Assembly: GCF_902706225.1 (NCBI RefSeq)
Contig: NZ_CACSKB010000040.1
Location: 1-36,370 of the forward strand
Direction of reading: 5' to 3'
DNA length: 36,370 nucleotides
Source: Microbacterium sp. 18062
GTDB taxonomy: Bacteria > Actinomycetota > Actinomycetes > Actinomycetales > Microbacteriaceae
The notes under the pieces were generated by a model. That model saw nothing but the letters and a program-made list of their open reading frames with translations, searched no databases and was not told the origin of the DNA. Of this stretch, positions 9,533 to 17,794 are shown piece after piece. The position numbers and the translations under genes are program-made. Every line of letters begins with the position of its first letter. The first letter of the stretch is position 1.

Positions 9533-10669
9533 ATGACCACGATCATCAAGGCTGCGGATGCGGCCGAATTCCTGTCCACTGTGCCGCATCTGCTCGGCTT
9601 CGTCCCCCGGCGAAGCGTCGTGCTGATCCCGTTCAGCGAAGGACGCAGTGTCGGCGGGATGCGCTTCGACCTGCCGTCCGACGACGTCGACCCGGCCGCC
9701 TTCGCCGGCACCGCGCTGGGCCTGGCCTGCCGGGTGTCGCTCGTCGACGCCGTCGTCGGCATCGTCTATTGCGAGGACGCGATCGACGACGAGGTCCCGC
9801 ATCGTGCCCTGGGCGACGCCCTGGAGCTCGCGGCGCACCGCTCCGGGCTCCGCCTGCTCGATCTGCTCTGCGTGGGCGCGACCTCGTGGGCGCCGTACCT
9901 CGCGACGACGCATCCGCCCGGCGGGTTCCCGCTCGCCCAGCTCCCCGCCCCGCCGTCCGGGGCGGCGCTCGACGCGTCGCCGCATCCGGACCACCACGTC
10001 GGCGCGGAGCTGCCCGTCGCCGACCTCGCCGACCGCGAACGGGTCGGCCGCGCGCTGCAGCAGCTCGAGCGGGCGTTCGAGGTCGTCGCGGGGACGCAGA
10101 CGGCACCGCACGACGAGCGCGTCGATCCTCGCGCGTTCGAGGCGGTGTGCGCACTCGACGACCTGCCGGTGTTCTTCGAGGTCGCGGTGCAGGCCGATCC
10201 TGCGACCGCGGATCCCTACGCGCTCGCGGCGCTGATCTGGTGCCTGTCCCGGCCGGCGCTCCGCGACATCGGCGTGACGGCCTGGATCGACGGCGTGGAT
10301 GCGGGCGACGACGCGCTCGACGCGCAGCTGCGGTGGGAGGACGGCGAGGCGTATCCGGCCTCCCTTGCCGAGCGGATGATCGGCGAGGGCGAACGACCGG
10401 ATGCGGAACGCCTCGGCGCGGCGCTCGAGGTCACGCGTCGCGCCGCGGCGGTCGCGCCGCGGTCGGAGCGGCCGGGCGCGCTGTCGGTGTGCGCGTGGCT
10501 GTCGTGGGCGCTCGGCCGGTCGTCGCACGCGGACTTCTACGCTCAGCTGGCGTGCGAGATCGACTCCGAGCACGGGCTCAGCCGCATCGTGCTGTCGATG
10601 GTGCAGGCGGGGCATCTGCCCGACTGGGCGTTCCGGCCCGGGCGAGGCCGCCACGGTGGTCACGGGTGA
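9533..10669 (+). CDS. DUF4192 domain-containing protein
   Basis: This 378-residue protein matches the actinobacterial DUF4192 family. The family-typical N-terminus is visible: IKAADAAEFLSTVPHLLGFV, then PRRSVVLIPF. A C-terminal part follows with ALSVCAWLSWALGRSSHADF and LSRIVLSMVQAGHLPDW. The family is soluble, common in actinobacteria and without an established biochemical function. No signal peptide or membrane helix is evident. The ATG at 9533 starts the conserved N-terminal region, and no strong ribosome-binding site is apparent. The gene is divergent from the small membrane protein and convergent with lysS, so it is probably monocistronic. Confidence 0.85.
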   Translation: MTTIIKAADAAEFLSTVPHLLGFVPRRSVVLIPFSEGRSVGGMRFDLPSDDVDPAAFAGTALGLACRVSLVDAVVGIVYCEDAIDDEVPHRALGDALELAAHRSGLRLLDLLCVGATSWAPYLATTHPPGGFPLAQLPAPPSGAALDASPHPDHHVGAELPVADLADRERVGRALQQLERAFEVVAGTQTAPHDERVDPRAFEAVCALDDLPVFFEVAVQADPATADPYALAALIWCLSRPALRDIGVTAWIDGVDAGDDALDAQLRWEDGEAYPASLAERMIGEGERPDAERLGAALEVTRRAAAVAPRSERPGALSVCAWLSWALGRSSHADFYAQLACEIDSEHGLSRIVLSMVQAGHLPDWAFRPGRGRHGGHG

Positions 10670-10700
10670 GCCCCGGCGCTGCCGGGAGAGCCCAGAACGT

Positions 10701-10770
10701 GGGATGGCGCCAGTTTCCTGCGGTGGCGCCAGATGTTTCGAGCGCCATTTCAGGAGACTAGCGCCATCCC
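10701..10770. repeat. Inverted repeat between DUF4192 gene and lysS
   Basis: GGGATGGCGCCAGTTTCCTG (10701-10720) pairs with 10751-10770, its reverse complement with two mismatches, across a 30-base spacer. The spacer itself contains a nested TGGCGC/GCGCCA pair. The element sits between convergent genes, but it has no T-tract and is larger than the separate lysS hairpin at 10803-10833. Confidence 0.75.
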
Positions 10771-10780
10771 GGTCTCGCAG

Positions 10781-10820
10781 AGCACCGAGCCGGAGCGCCA
10801 AGCACCGCGCCGGAGCGCGG
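10781..10820. repeat. 20-bp tandem repeat
   Basis: Two adjacent 20-base units, AGCACCGAGCCGGAGCGCCA and AGCACCGCGCCGGAGCGCGG, differ at three positions. They lie between the inverted repeat and lysS; the second unit contributes one arm of the lysS terminator hairpin. Confidence 0.7.
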
Positions 10821-10833
10821 AGACGGCGCGGTG
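10803..10833 (-). terminator. Hairpin terminator of lysS
   Basis: CACCGCGCC (10803-10811) and GGCGCGGTG (10825-10833) form a perfect 9-bp stem with a 13-base loop, starting 11 bases after the lysS stop codon on the minus strand. There is no clear U-tract. Confidence 0.55.
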
Positions 10834-10843
10834 ACCGCCGAGG

Positions 10844-12367
10844 CTACTTGACCAGCGGGAAGAGGATCGTCTCGCGGATGCCGAGGCCCGTGATGGCCAT
10901 CAGCAGGCGGTCGATGCCCATCCCCATCCCTCCCATGGGCGGCATGCCGTGCTCCATCGCGCGCAGGAACTCCTCGTCGATGCGCATCGCCTCCACGTCG
11001 CCGCGGGCGGCGAGCTTCGCCTGCTCCACGAAGCGCTCGCGCTGGATGACGGGGTCGACGAGCTCGGAGTACCCGGTCGCCAGCTCGAAGCCGCGCACGT
11101 ACAGGTCCCACTTCTCCACGACGCCCGCGATCGAGCGGTGCTCGCGCACGAGCGGGCTCGTGTCGAGGGGGAAGTCCATGACGAACGTGGGCCGCGTGAG
11201 GCCGACCTTGACGAAGTGCTCCCAGAGCTCCTCGACGTACTTGCCGTGCGTGGCGTGCGGCGGCTCCTCGACACCGACCTCGGCCGCGACGGCGCGGAGC
11301 TCGTCGAGCGGGGTCTCGGGCGTCACCGTGCGCCCGGATGCGGCGGAGAGCGACTCGTACATCGAGACGCGATCCCAGTCGCCGCCCAGGTCGTAGACCG
11401 TGCCGTCGGCCCAGGTGACCTCGGTCGTACCGGTCACCGCGATCGCGGCGTTCTGCACGAGCTCCTGCGTGAGGTCGGCGATGCCGTTGTAGTCGCTGTA
11501 CGACTGGTACGCCTCGAGCATCGCGAACTCGGGGCTGTGCGTCGAGTCGGCGCCTTCGTTGCGGAAGTTGCGGTTGATCTCGAACACCCGGTCGAGCCCG
11601 CCGACCACGGCACGCTTGAGATAAAGCTCGGGCGCGATGCGCAGGTACAGATCGGTGTCGAAGGCGTTCGAGTGCGTAATGAACGGGCGCGCGGATGCAC
11701 CGCCGTGCTGCACCTGCAGCATCGGGGTCTCGACCTCGATGAAATCGTGCCCGGTGAATGTCTGCCGCAGGCTCGCGTTCACCGCGGCGCGCGCGCGCAC
11801 CGTCTCGCGGGCCTGGTCGCGCACGATGAGGTCGAGAAAGCGCGAGCGCACGCGGCTCTCCTCGCTGAGCTCGGTGTAGAGGTTCGGCAGCGGCAGCAGC
11901 GCCTTCGACGCGATGGCCCAGTCCGACACCATGATCGACAGCTCGCCGCGCCGGCTCGAGATCACCTGCCCGGAGACGAAGACGTGATCGCCGAGATCGA
12001 CAAGATCCTTCCATCGCTGCAGCGACTCCTCACCGACGGCGGCGAGCGACACCATGGCCTGGATGCGGCTGCCGTCACCGGACTGCAGGCTCGCGAAGCA
12101 GAGCTTGCCGGTGTTGCGGCTGAACACGATGCGTCCGGCGACCGCCGCGGTCACGCCGGTCTCGGCACCCGCCTCGAGGTCGGCGTGGCGTTCGCGCAGG
12201 GCGGGGATGGTGTCGGTGACGGGGAGCGAGACCGGATAGGCGCCGCCGGCGGCATCCGTGCGCTCCGCGATCAGACGCTCCCGCTTGGCGAGGCGGACCG
12301 CCTTCTGCTCGAAGACGTCGTCGTCGATCGTCTCGGCGGGCGCGGCGGAATCGGGAGATTCGGTCAT
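10844..12367 (-). CDS. lysS: Lysine--tRNA ligase, class II
   Basis: LysS charges tRNA-Lys with lysine in the cytoplasm. The 507-residue protein has an N-terminal OB-fold anticodon-binding domain (VAGRIVFSRNTGKLCFASLQ). The class II catalytic core follows: ITHSNAFDTDLYLRIAPELY, then FEINRNFRNEGADSTHSPEF for motif 2, and GMGMGIDRLLMAITG for motif 3. The C-terminal SIxETILFPL ending is also typical. The ATG at 12367 (MTESPDSAAP) is preferred, with GAGGAGC upstream; an in-frame ATG at 12415 would start before the -10 box TAGACT (12402-12397, minus strand). The gene closes the folate-to-lysS block seen in many actinobacteria, but a 214-base gap separates it from the DUF2520 gene. It probably has its own promoter. 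Confidence 0.96.
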   Translation of the reverse strand: MTESPDSAAPAETIDDDVFEQKAVRLAKRERLIAERTDAAGGAYPVSLPVTDTIPALRERHADLEAGAETGVTAAVAGRIVFSRNTGKLCFASLQSGDGSRIQAMVSLAAVGEESLQRWKDLVDLGDHVFVSGQVISSRRGELSIMVSDWAIASKALLPLPNLYTELSEESRVRSRFLDLIVRDQARETVRARAAVNASLRQTFTGHDFIEVETPMLQVQHGGASARPFITHSNAFDTDLYLRIAPELYLKRAVVGGLDRVFEINRNFRNEGADSTHSPEFAMLEAYQSYSDYNGIADLTQELVQNAAIAVTGTTEVTWADGTVYDLGGDWDRVSMYESLSAASGRTVTPETPLDELRAVAAEVGVEEPPHATHGKYVEELWEHFVKVGLTRPTFVMDFPLDTSPLVREHRSIAGVVEKWDLYVRGFELATGYSELVDPVIQRERFVEQAKLAARGDVEAMRIDEEFLRAMEHGMPPMGGMGMGIDRLLMAITGLGIRETILFPLVK

Positions 12368-12425
12368 CGTGGGGGGCTCCTCGGAAGTCGCGCACCAGTC
12401 TATCCGCGGCGGCACGGTCGCCCGC

Positions 12426-12451
12426 GGGGCGGGGCGCGGGTGGGGCGGGGG
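12426..12451 (+). other. Potential G-quadruplex tract upstream of lysS
   Basis: The plus strand at 12426-12451 has five runs of three to five guanines (GGGG, GGGG, GGG, GGGG, GGGGG) separated by loops of one to three bases. It fits the standard G3+N1-7 quadruplex pattern. It lies 20-50 bases upstream of the candidate lysS -10, on the template strand. Confidence 0.7.
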
Positions 12452-12481
12452 CGCGGCAAGGCGAGGGCTGAGCTCCGTGCC

Positions 12482-12522
12482 CCTTCGTCTCGTCGCTTGC
12501 GCTCCTCGCTCAGGGACCGAGA
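12482..12522. repeat. Dispersed CCCTGAGCGAG-type repeat
   Basis: On the minus strand this reads CTCGGTCCCTGAGCGAGG followed by AGCGCAAGCGACGAGACGAAG. I recall close relatives of this GTCCCTGAGCGAG...GACGAAG string recurring at gene ends across Microbacteriaceae genomes. That recollection is not a search result, and only one full copy lies in this window. Confidence 0.4.
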
Positions 12523-12581
12523 GCGGAGCCGTCGCATCCGCTCCTCAGCACGCGTGCGGGCCCGGCGCCACGCCCGCGCGG

Positions 12582-13292
12582 TCAGATCGTGTCGTCGGGC
12601 GCGTCCGGCACGGCGCCCGACGACGCCCGGGTGAGCGCGTCGTCGACCGTGGAGCGCACGAGGGCCGAGAGGTAGCCGCCCGGATTCTCAACGCCGATGC
12701 CGCCCAGCAGCCCCGTCGCCTGCTGCACGATCGAGCGGGCGAACTGCGTGGCGATCGCGATCGCCTCCGCGTACGCCGGACGATCCGCCTCGGCCACGGT
12801 GACGGGCTCGCACCCCATCTCGACGGCGAGCGCCTGCGCGATCGGCAGCACCGCGGCGGGCGCCGTGACCGCCGCGTACGAGGCCGGGAGCTGCCGGAGG
12901 TCGATGCTCGTGCCCGTGAACGTGATGGCCGGGTGCACGGCGAGCGGGATGGCGCCACGTGCCGCCGCCGCGGCGAGCACCTCGATGCCGTAGGCCGGGT
13001 CGACGTGCAGGACGAGCTGACCGATCTGCCACGAGCCGAGCTCCGCGAGCCCGCCGACGAGACCGGGCAGCTCGTCGTGGGGCACGGCCAGGATCACCAG
13101 CTCACTGCGGCGCACGACCTCGGTGGCCTCCAGCACGGGAACCCCCGGGAGGATCGCCTCGACGCGGTCGTCGTCGGACCCGGAGGTGATCCCGATCAGC
13201 GCGTGGCCGGCACCGGCGAGCGCCGCGCCGATGATCGGGCCGACCCTGCCGGCGCCGATGATGCCAACGCCCAGGCGTCCGTCTCGACTCAT
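12582..13292 (-). CDS. Rossmann-like and DUF2520 domain protein
   Basis: The 236-residue protein begins with an NAD(P)-binding fold: LGVGIIGAGRVGPIIGAALAG, carrying GxGxxG, and LVILAVPHDELPGLVGGL. The C-terminal half (HPAITFTGTS, then the helical TQFARSIVQQATGLLGGIGV) fits DUF2520. Relatives resemble ketopantoate reductase or 6-phosphogluconate dehydrogenase-like enzymes, and the family often neighbours panC. The substrate is not established. Its ATG overlaps the stop codon of the upstream PH-domain gene by four bases (13289-13292), so it belongs to the folate operon. No panC or panD lies between it and lysS here, unlike some relatives (from memory of gene order). Confidence is high for the fold and low for the reaction. 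Confidence 0.85.
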   Translation of the reverse strand: MSRDGRLGVGIIGAGRVGPIIGAALAGAGHALIGITSGSDDDRVEAILPGVPVLEATEVVRRSELVILAVPHDELPGLVGGLAELGSWQIGQLVLHVDPAYGIEVLAAAAARGAIPLAVHPAITFTGTSIDLRQLPASYAAVTAPAAVLPIAQALAVEMGCEPVTVAEADRPAYAEAIAIATQFARSIVQQATGLLGGIGVENPGGYLSALVRSTVDDALTRASSGAVPDAPDDTI

Positions 13293-14977
13293 CGGTGCTC
13301 CTTCTCGTCCGGGTGCGCCTCCGATGGCGCAGGTATCGCGGCAGACGTCGGGCTCGCCGCGCCCTCGCCCTCCGCCACGCCCGCGCCGTCCGCCGCGCCC
13401 TCACTCTCCGCCACCTCGACGCCCGCGTCTTCGACCGCCGGGTCCTCGACGCGCCAGCGGTGCGACCGGTCGACGGCGGCGGTCGCGACCGATCCCGCCT
13501 CGACGTCCTCGAACAGGCGCAGGGCGTCCACCCGATCGAGCGCCCCGATCCCCGTATAGACGGATCCCGCGACCGTGTGCGCGCGCACGTGAGCGAGCCC
13601 GATCCGCCGGTACACCGGCCCCTGCTCGACCGAGACGCTCTGCATCCGGGCGAGGGGCACGATCGCCAGCGATCGCCAGATCCGGCCCCGCCGCAGGAAC
13701 AGCGCGGATGGCGACAGCGCGAAGCCGTTGCGCCGCCACGACAGGGGGCGCACGACGCACCCCCGAGCGGGCGTCGTCGTGAAGGGATCGTCGTCGGGCG
13801 CGGCGAACACGCCCCTCGCGAAGACCAGGTCGCGCTCCTCGGGGCTGAGCCACGGCAGGAGGAGGGCCACGACCCGCTCGGCGTCGGCACGGGTGCCGAC
13901 CGGCAGCACGCGGGCGAAGGCGTCGGCGGCCTGCTGACCGGACCGACTGCCGGAGAGCCGGTTGACCGTGATGGTCCACCATCCGGCCGGTCGCCACAGC
14001 AGCGGCTGCCGCACCTGCACGGCATGGATGCGCCCGGGCGGAAGGATCTCGGTCACCGTCGTGAAGAGCCCGAAGACGATGCGCACACCGTGATCGGTCG
14101 GCGCGATCGCGTAGCGCAGCGCGCGCGTCACCGACCGGATCGCGTACGCGCCGAAGCCGAGCGCCATCGGCAGCAGTGTGAGGAGCACCCATGGCGCTCC
14201 CTGCGTCGCCCAGACGCCCATCGCGATCACCAGGACCACGAACGAGATCATGGTGTCGCTCAGGAGCACCGAGCCGATGAGGCGCCCGAACGGGATGCGC
14301 ACGACGGACTCGGGCTCGGCCACCGGCTCCTCGACACCGTCGACGATGCCCGTGACTCCGCCGGCCACCGTGCCGGCGGCGCTCGACCGCCACGATCCCA
14401 CGGGAGCCTCCGCGGCGGCCGCGGCGCCGAGCGCACGGCCGGAGGCGAGCCGCAGGATGTCGGCGCGGACGGCTTCCGCGTTCGCCGCGGAGAGGTACTC
14501 GAGCCGCACGTTGGCGTCCAGCCCCGCACCGACCACCTCGAGCTTGGCGAGGCCGACGAGCCGGGCCACGAGCGGACGGGTGAGGTTGACGCCCTGCACC
14601 CGGTCGAGCGGCGCCCGCCGCTGCGTGCGGAAGACCACGCCGCTGCGCACCTCGACGTCGTCGCCGGTGATGCGGAAGCTGTGGAACCGCCAGCTGAACC
14701 AGAACAGGACGATCAGGAGGACCACGACGCCGAGGACCCCCAGCAGCACCCACAGCACGAGGTTGTGGCTGATCACATAGTCGAGCGGGTCCTCGGGACC
14801 CGCTCCGCCGCCCGACCAGGGCAGGAAGATCTCGATGAGCCGCTCCCGCAGGTTGGCGATCACGAAACCCAGCGCAACCACGAGGAACAGCCCGCCCCGC
14901 AGCAGCGGGGTGAGCGGATGCATCCGATGCCACTCGCCGTCGCTGAGCGGCGACCGCGTCGGCGCGGACGTGTTCAC
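13289..14977 (-). CDS. PH-domain membrane protein, YdbT-like
   Basis: This 562-residue membrane protein carries repeated bacterial PH (bPH2/DUF304) domains, as in Bacillus YdbT. An N-terminal pair of membrane helices (LLRGGLFLVVALGFVIANL and LVLWVLLGVLGVVVLLIVLF) is followed by the first PH unit (VRSGVVFRTQRRAPLDRVQG). A second helix pair comes next (LLSDTMISFVVLVIAMGVWA), then further PH-like units (VFGLFTTVTEILPPGRIHAV and GRIWRSLAIVPLARMQSVSV). The C-terminal tail is acidic and low in complexity. The start is the GTG at 14977, which overlaps the upstream stop (GTGA); the open frame further upstream only shadows the preceding gene. The pair with the next PH-domain gene mirrors Bacillus ydbS-ydbT. 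Its role is unknown; an envelope stress function is suggested by the Bacillus pair. Confidence 0.85.
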   Translation of the reverse strand: MNTSAPTRSPLSDGEWHRMHPLTPLLRGGLFLVVALGFVIANLRERLIEIFLPWSGGGAGPEDPLDYVISHNLVLWVLLGVLGVVVLLIVLFWFSWRFHSFRITGDDVEVRSGVVFRTQRRAPLDRVQGVNLTRPLVARLVGLAKLEVVGAGLDANVRLEYLSAANAEAVRADILRLASGRALGAAAAAEAPVGSWRSSAAGTVAGGVTGIVDGVEEPVAEPESVVRIPFGRLIGSVLLSDTMISFVVLVIAMGVWATQGAPWVLLTLLPMALGFGAYAIRSVTRALRYAIAPTDHGVRIVFGLFTTVTEILPPGRIHAVQVRQPLLWRPAGWWTITVNRLSGSRSGQQAADAFARVLPVGTRADAERVVALLLPWLSPEERDLVFARGVFAAPDDDPFTTTPARGCVVRPLSWRRNGFALSPSALFLRRGRIWRSLAIVPLARMQSVSVEQGPVYRRIGLAHVRAHTVAGSVYTGIGALDRVDALRLFEDVEAGSVATAAVDRSHRWRVEDPAVEDAGVEVAESEGAADGAGVAEGEGAASPTSAAIPAPSEAHPDEKEHR

Positions 14978-15663
14978 AGGCCGGTCCGGCGCGTCTCGGC
15001 GACGGAGATGAGCGTGTCGCGCAGCTCTTCGGCCGCGTCCTGAGTGAGGCCGGGGAGCACGACCGCGGTCGCCGCGGCCGCGGTGACGAGCTTCAGCTGG
15101 GCGATCCCGAGCGCACGGTCGAGGGGGCCATGCGTGATGTCGACGAGCTGCATCCGCCCGTAGGGCACGGCCACGACGCGCTGGAACAGGATCCCGCGGC
15201 GCAGCACCAGGTCGTCGTCGCGCAGGCGGTAGCCGAACGCCCGCACCTGCCGGGGCGTGATCGCGAACGTGATCGCCAGGACGACCAGCAACACGGATGC
15301 GGGGATCCACACCCAGGCGGTGCCGCTCACGGCCGTGACGACGACGGCCGCGATCGCGACGAGCGCGAACCAGATACCGGTCGCGATGAGCTGCACCGTC
15401 AGGTAGGGCCGCGCGAGCTGGTGCCAGGTGCCGTCGCCGATCGCGAGGCCGGGGCGCCGCGGCTCCGGGATGCGCCGGAACGTGCCCTGGTCGAGCACCG
15501 AGGGCACATCGAGTTCCGGCCCGTCGGGCGTCCCGACAGCGGGGGCGACGGGCGCGGATGCGGCTGCTTCACCCGGTTCGGCGGGCCGAGCGGGTTCGGC
15601 GGCGGCGGGCTCAGCGGGCGACGGTACCCCCACCGGGTTCTCCGGCTCCGGGTTGATCGTCAT
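14974..15663 (-). CDS. PH-domain membrane protein, YdbS-like
   Basis: The 229-residue protein has a proline/alanine-rich N-terminal region of about 90 residues and two membrane helices (IATGIWFALVAIAAVVVTAV and VWIPASVLLVVLAITFAI). One bPH2 domain follows (FGYRLRDDDLVLRRGILFQ, then VVAVPYGRMQLVDITHGPL). This is the YdbS-type partner of the larger YdbT-like protein, to which it is coupled by a GTGA overlap. GGAAGGA six bases before the ATG at 15663 supports this start, which makes the gene overlap the end of the DUF3180 gene by 53 bases in another frame. Operon membership is clear. Molecular function is unknown; the low-complexity N-terminus would be cytoplasmic. Confidence 0.85.
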   Translation of the reverse strand: MTINPEPENPVGVPSPAEPAAAEPARPAEPGEAAASAPVAPAVGTPDGPELDVPSVLDQGTFRRIPEPRRPGLAIGDGTWHQLARPYLTVQLIATGIWFALVAIAAVVVTAVSGTAWVWIPASVLLVVLAITFAITPRQVRAFGYRLRDDDLVLRRGILFQRVVAVPYGRMQLVDITHGPLDRALGIAQLKLVTAAAATAVVLPGLTQDAAEELRDTLISVAETRRTGL

Positions 15664-16099
15664 CGTCGTCCTTCCGGATCGTGCAGAGGTTCTCAGCGAC
15701 GAGTGCAGCTGCGACGAGCGCGGCGCACGCGACGATCGTGGCGATGATCGTCCCCATCGAGCCTACCGAGGGGATCACCGGGCGGGTCAGGAGGAACAGC
15801 AGAAGCCCCACGGCGATGCCGCCGACCGCGGCCCCCACGATGCTCGCGGCCTTCGCCAGCATGGCGATCCGCACGGCGCGGAAGGGATCGACGGGCGCGG
15901 CCCGACCACGGGTCGCGCGACGGATCGGGATCGCGAGGGCGATCACGAGCGCGCCCAGCAGCGCCAGCAGGATCGGCAGGGTGGGCATCGGGGTGAACGT
16001 GGCGTTCCCCGAGGCCGTGAGCACCTGGTCGGCGAGGAAGCCGACACCGACACCGAGCACCGCGGCGATCGCGAGCACGGCGGGGCTCGTGCGCCTCAT
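15611..16099 (-). CDS. DUF3180 membrane protein
   Basis: The 162-residue protein starts MRRTSPAVLAI at 16099, where ATGA overlaps the folK stop codon. Four hydrophobic segments are visible: AVLAIAAVLGVGVGFLADQ, LPILLALLGALVIALAIPI, AASIVGAAVGGIAVGLLLFL and MGTIIATIVACAALVAAALV. Four membrane helices after folK is the standard layout of the actinobacterial DUF3180 family, which has no assigned function. The C-terminal tail (RKDDDDDQPGAG) is acidic and its coding sequence runs 53 bases into the following PH-domain gene. An upstream in-frame ATG (16297) would give an arginine-rich shadow of folK and is rejected. Confidence 0.85.
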   Translation of the reverse strand: MRRTSPAVLAIAAVLGVGVGFLADQVLTASGNATFTPMPTLPILLALLGALVIALAIPIRRATRGRAAPVDPFRAVRIAMLAKAASIVGAAVGGIAVGLLLFLLTRPVIPSVGSMGTIIATIVACAALVAAALVAENLCTIRKDDDDDQPGAGEPGGGTVAR

Positions 16100-16626
16100 C
16101 GGTCCCCCTCCAGGCGCGCCCGCAGATCGGCCACGCGCCCCACGCCCGGCAGCTCCGCATCCGGGTCGAGCGCGAGCCAGGGATCCAGCACGAACGCCCG
16201 CTCGGCGGCGCGCGGGTGCGGCACGACGAGTCGCGGCGAGAGCGACTGCAGGTCGCCGTACGCGATGAGGTCGAGATCGAGCGTGCGGTCCCCCCACCGC
16301 TCGCGGCGCTCCCGACCGTGCCGGTCCTCGATCGCATGGAGGTACGACAGCAGCACGGAAGGAGCGAGCCGGGTGGCGACGAGGGCGACCGTGTTGAGAT
16401 AGGCCGGGGCAGCCGCATCCGGCCCGTCCACGCGGACCGCGACCGATTCGATCGCGGGGGCGACGCGGACGTGCCCGGTCAGCGGAAGGCGCGCGAGGTC
16501 CGCAACCGCCTCCCGGAGGATCGCGACCCGATCGCCGAGGTTGGACCCGAGCGCGATGACGGCCTCGACGGATGCGGCCACCGACGGCTCACCGCCGGAG
16601 AACCCCTGCGCGAGACGGCGGCTCAC
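16096..16626 (-). CDS. folK: 2-amino-4-hydroxy-6-hydroxymethyldihydropteridine pyrophosphokinase
   Basis: HPPK transfers pyrophosphate from ATP to 6-hydroxymethyl-7,8-dihydropterin, just before dihydropteroate synthase in folate synthesis. The 176-residue protein shows the N-terminal VIALGSNLGDR motif and the HPPK signature RRERWGDRTLDLDLIAYGD. The C-terminal VVPHPRAAERAFVLDPWLAL is also typical. About 15 residues precede the conserved part; the ATG at 16626 overlaps the folB stop codon by four bases, which supports it. It ends by overlapping the DUF3180 start. The position between folB and DUF3180 is standard in actinobacteria. Confidence 0.96.
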   Translation of the reverse strand: MSRRLAQGFSGGEPSVAASVEAVIALGSNLGDRVAILREAVADLARLPLTGHVRVAPAIESVAVRVDGPDAAAPAYLNTVALVATRLAPSVLLSYLHAIEDRHGRERRERWGDRTLDLDLIAYGDLQSLSPRLVVPHPRAAERAFVLDPWLALDPDAELPGVGRVADLRARLEGDR

Positions 16627-16994
16627 ATCGGTTCCTTCGCGCGTTCGATGGTGACGGCGACGTCGCCGAAGGGAACGGCGATCGGTGCCGACGGCTTGTG
16701 GACGGTCACGACGACCGTGCGCACGAGAGTCCGCGCCAGCACGCGCGCGGCGATGCGCGCCGCCAGGGTCTCGATGAGGTCCACCGGCTGCCCCTCGATC
16801 TCGGCGACCACGTCGTCGGCCACCTCGCCGTAGTGCACGGTGTCGGCGACGTCGTCGCTCTCCGCTGCGGCACGCAGGTCGAGGCCCATCGAGACGTCGA
16901 CGACGAACTCCTGCCCCTCGCGCCTCTCGTCGGGGTAGACGCCGTGATGGCCGCGGCCGCGCAGCCCCGTCAGGGTGATGCGGTCGCCGCTCAT
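16623..16994 (-). CDS. folB: Dihydroneopterin aldolase
   Basis: FolB cleaves 7,8-dihydroneopterin to 6-hydroxymethyldihydropterin and glycolaldehyde. The 123-residue length fits the family. The motifs ITLTGLRGRGHHGVYPDER near the start, DTVHYGEVADDVVAEI in the middle and VTVHKPSAPI near the end are diagnostic. The start at 16994 (MSGDRITL) overlaps the folP stop codon (ATGA at 16991-16994). An earlier in-frame ATG at 17072 would only add shadow sequence of folP. Translation is coupled to both folP and folK. Confidence 0.96.
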   Translation of the reverse strand: MSGDRITLTGLRGRGHHGVYPDERREGQEFVVDVSMGLDLRAAAESDDVADTVHYGEVADDVVAEIEGQPVDLIETLAARIAARVLARTLVRTVVVTVHKPSAPIAVPFGDVAVTIERAKEPM

Positions 16995-17794
16995 GCCGTT
17001 CCGTTCTGCCAGGCGTCCGAGATCCGCAGCGCGTCGCGCGTCGCGACGACGTCGTGCACGCGAACCGCCCACGCTCCGGCCTGCGCCGCCAGCACGCTCG
17101 TGACCGACGTCGCGAGATCGCGTCTCCCCTCGGAGACCTCGCCGCCGAGGGCGTCCGCCAGGAACCGCTTGCGGCTCGTGCCCACCAGCACTCGCGCGCC
17201 GGTGCCGACGAGCTGTGGAAGACCGCGCAGAAGCTCCCAGTTCTGCGCCCCGCGCTTGGCGAACCCGATGCCCGGGTCCAGGACGACGCGCGACGGGGCG
17301 ATGCCGGCCGCCGCAGCGGCCTCCAGCCGCTCGCGCAGTTCGGCGACGACCTCGCGCGTCACGTCGCGGTAGTGGGCCTCGGCGTACATCTCGCGGGAGT
17401 GCCCTCGCCAGTGGCCGAGCACGACGTCCGCCCGCGACTCGGCCACGACCGCGAGCAGGTCGGGGTCGGCGAGCCCTCCCGACACGTCGTTCACGATGCG
17501 GGCGCCCGCGGCGATCGCGGCGGCCGCCGTGCCCGCGTTCATGGTGTCGATGCTGACGACGGCCCCCGCATCGCTCAGCGCGTACACGACGGGCACGACG
17601 CGTTCCTGCTCGATCTCGACCGGCACGCGCACCGAGCCCGGGCGGGTGGACTCGCCGCCGACGTCCACCAGATCCGCGCCCTGCGCGCGCAGGCGCAGCC
17701 CGTGCGCCACGGCGGCCTCGGGGTCGAGGTGACGGCCCCCGTCGCTGAACGAGTCGGGGGTGACGTTGACGATCCCCATCACGAGGCAGCTCAT
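16991..17794 (-). CDS. folP: Dihydropteroate synthase
   Basis: FolP condenses 6-hydroxymethyldihydropterin pyrophosphate with p-aminobenzoate and is the sulfonamide target. The 267-residue protein shows MGIVNVTPDSFSDGG at the N-terminus, DLVDVGGESTRPGS, RIVNDVSGGLAD, VVLDPGIGFAKRGAQNWELL and VGTSRKRFL, covering the pterin- and pAba-binding loops. The start at 17794 (MSCLVMGIVN) overlaps the folE stop codon by four bases; the open frame extending to 17917 lies in folE and is rejected. No resistance-type insertion is apparent by eye. Confidence 0.97.
   Translation of the reverse strand: MSCLVMGIVNVTPDSFSDGGRHLDPEAAVAHGLRLRAQGADLVDVGGESTRPGSVRVPVEIEQERVVPVVYALSDAGAVVSIDTMNAGTAAAAIAAGARIVNDVSGGLADPDLLAVVAESRADVVLGHWRGHSREMYAEAHYRDVTREVVAELRERLEAAAAAGIAPSRVVLDPGIGFAKRGAQNWELLRGLPQLVGTGARVLVGTSRKRFLADALGGEVSEGRRDLATSVTSVLAAQAGAWAVRVHDVVATRDALRISDAWQNGTA

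Noticed and set aside
12416..12581. Hidden panC or panD fragment between the DUF2520 gene and lysS
   Set aside because: Neither strand shows PanC or PanD motifs; the gap holds only GC-rich repeats.
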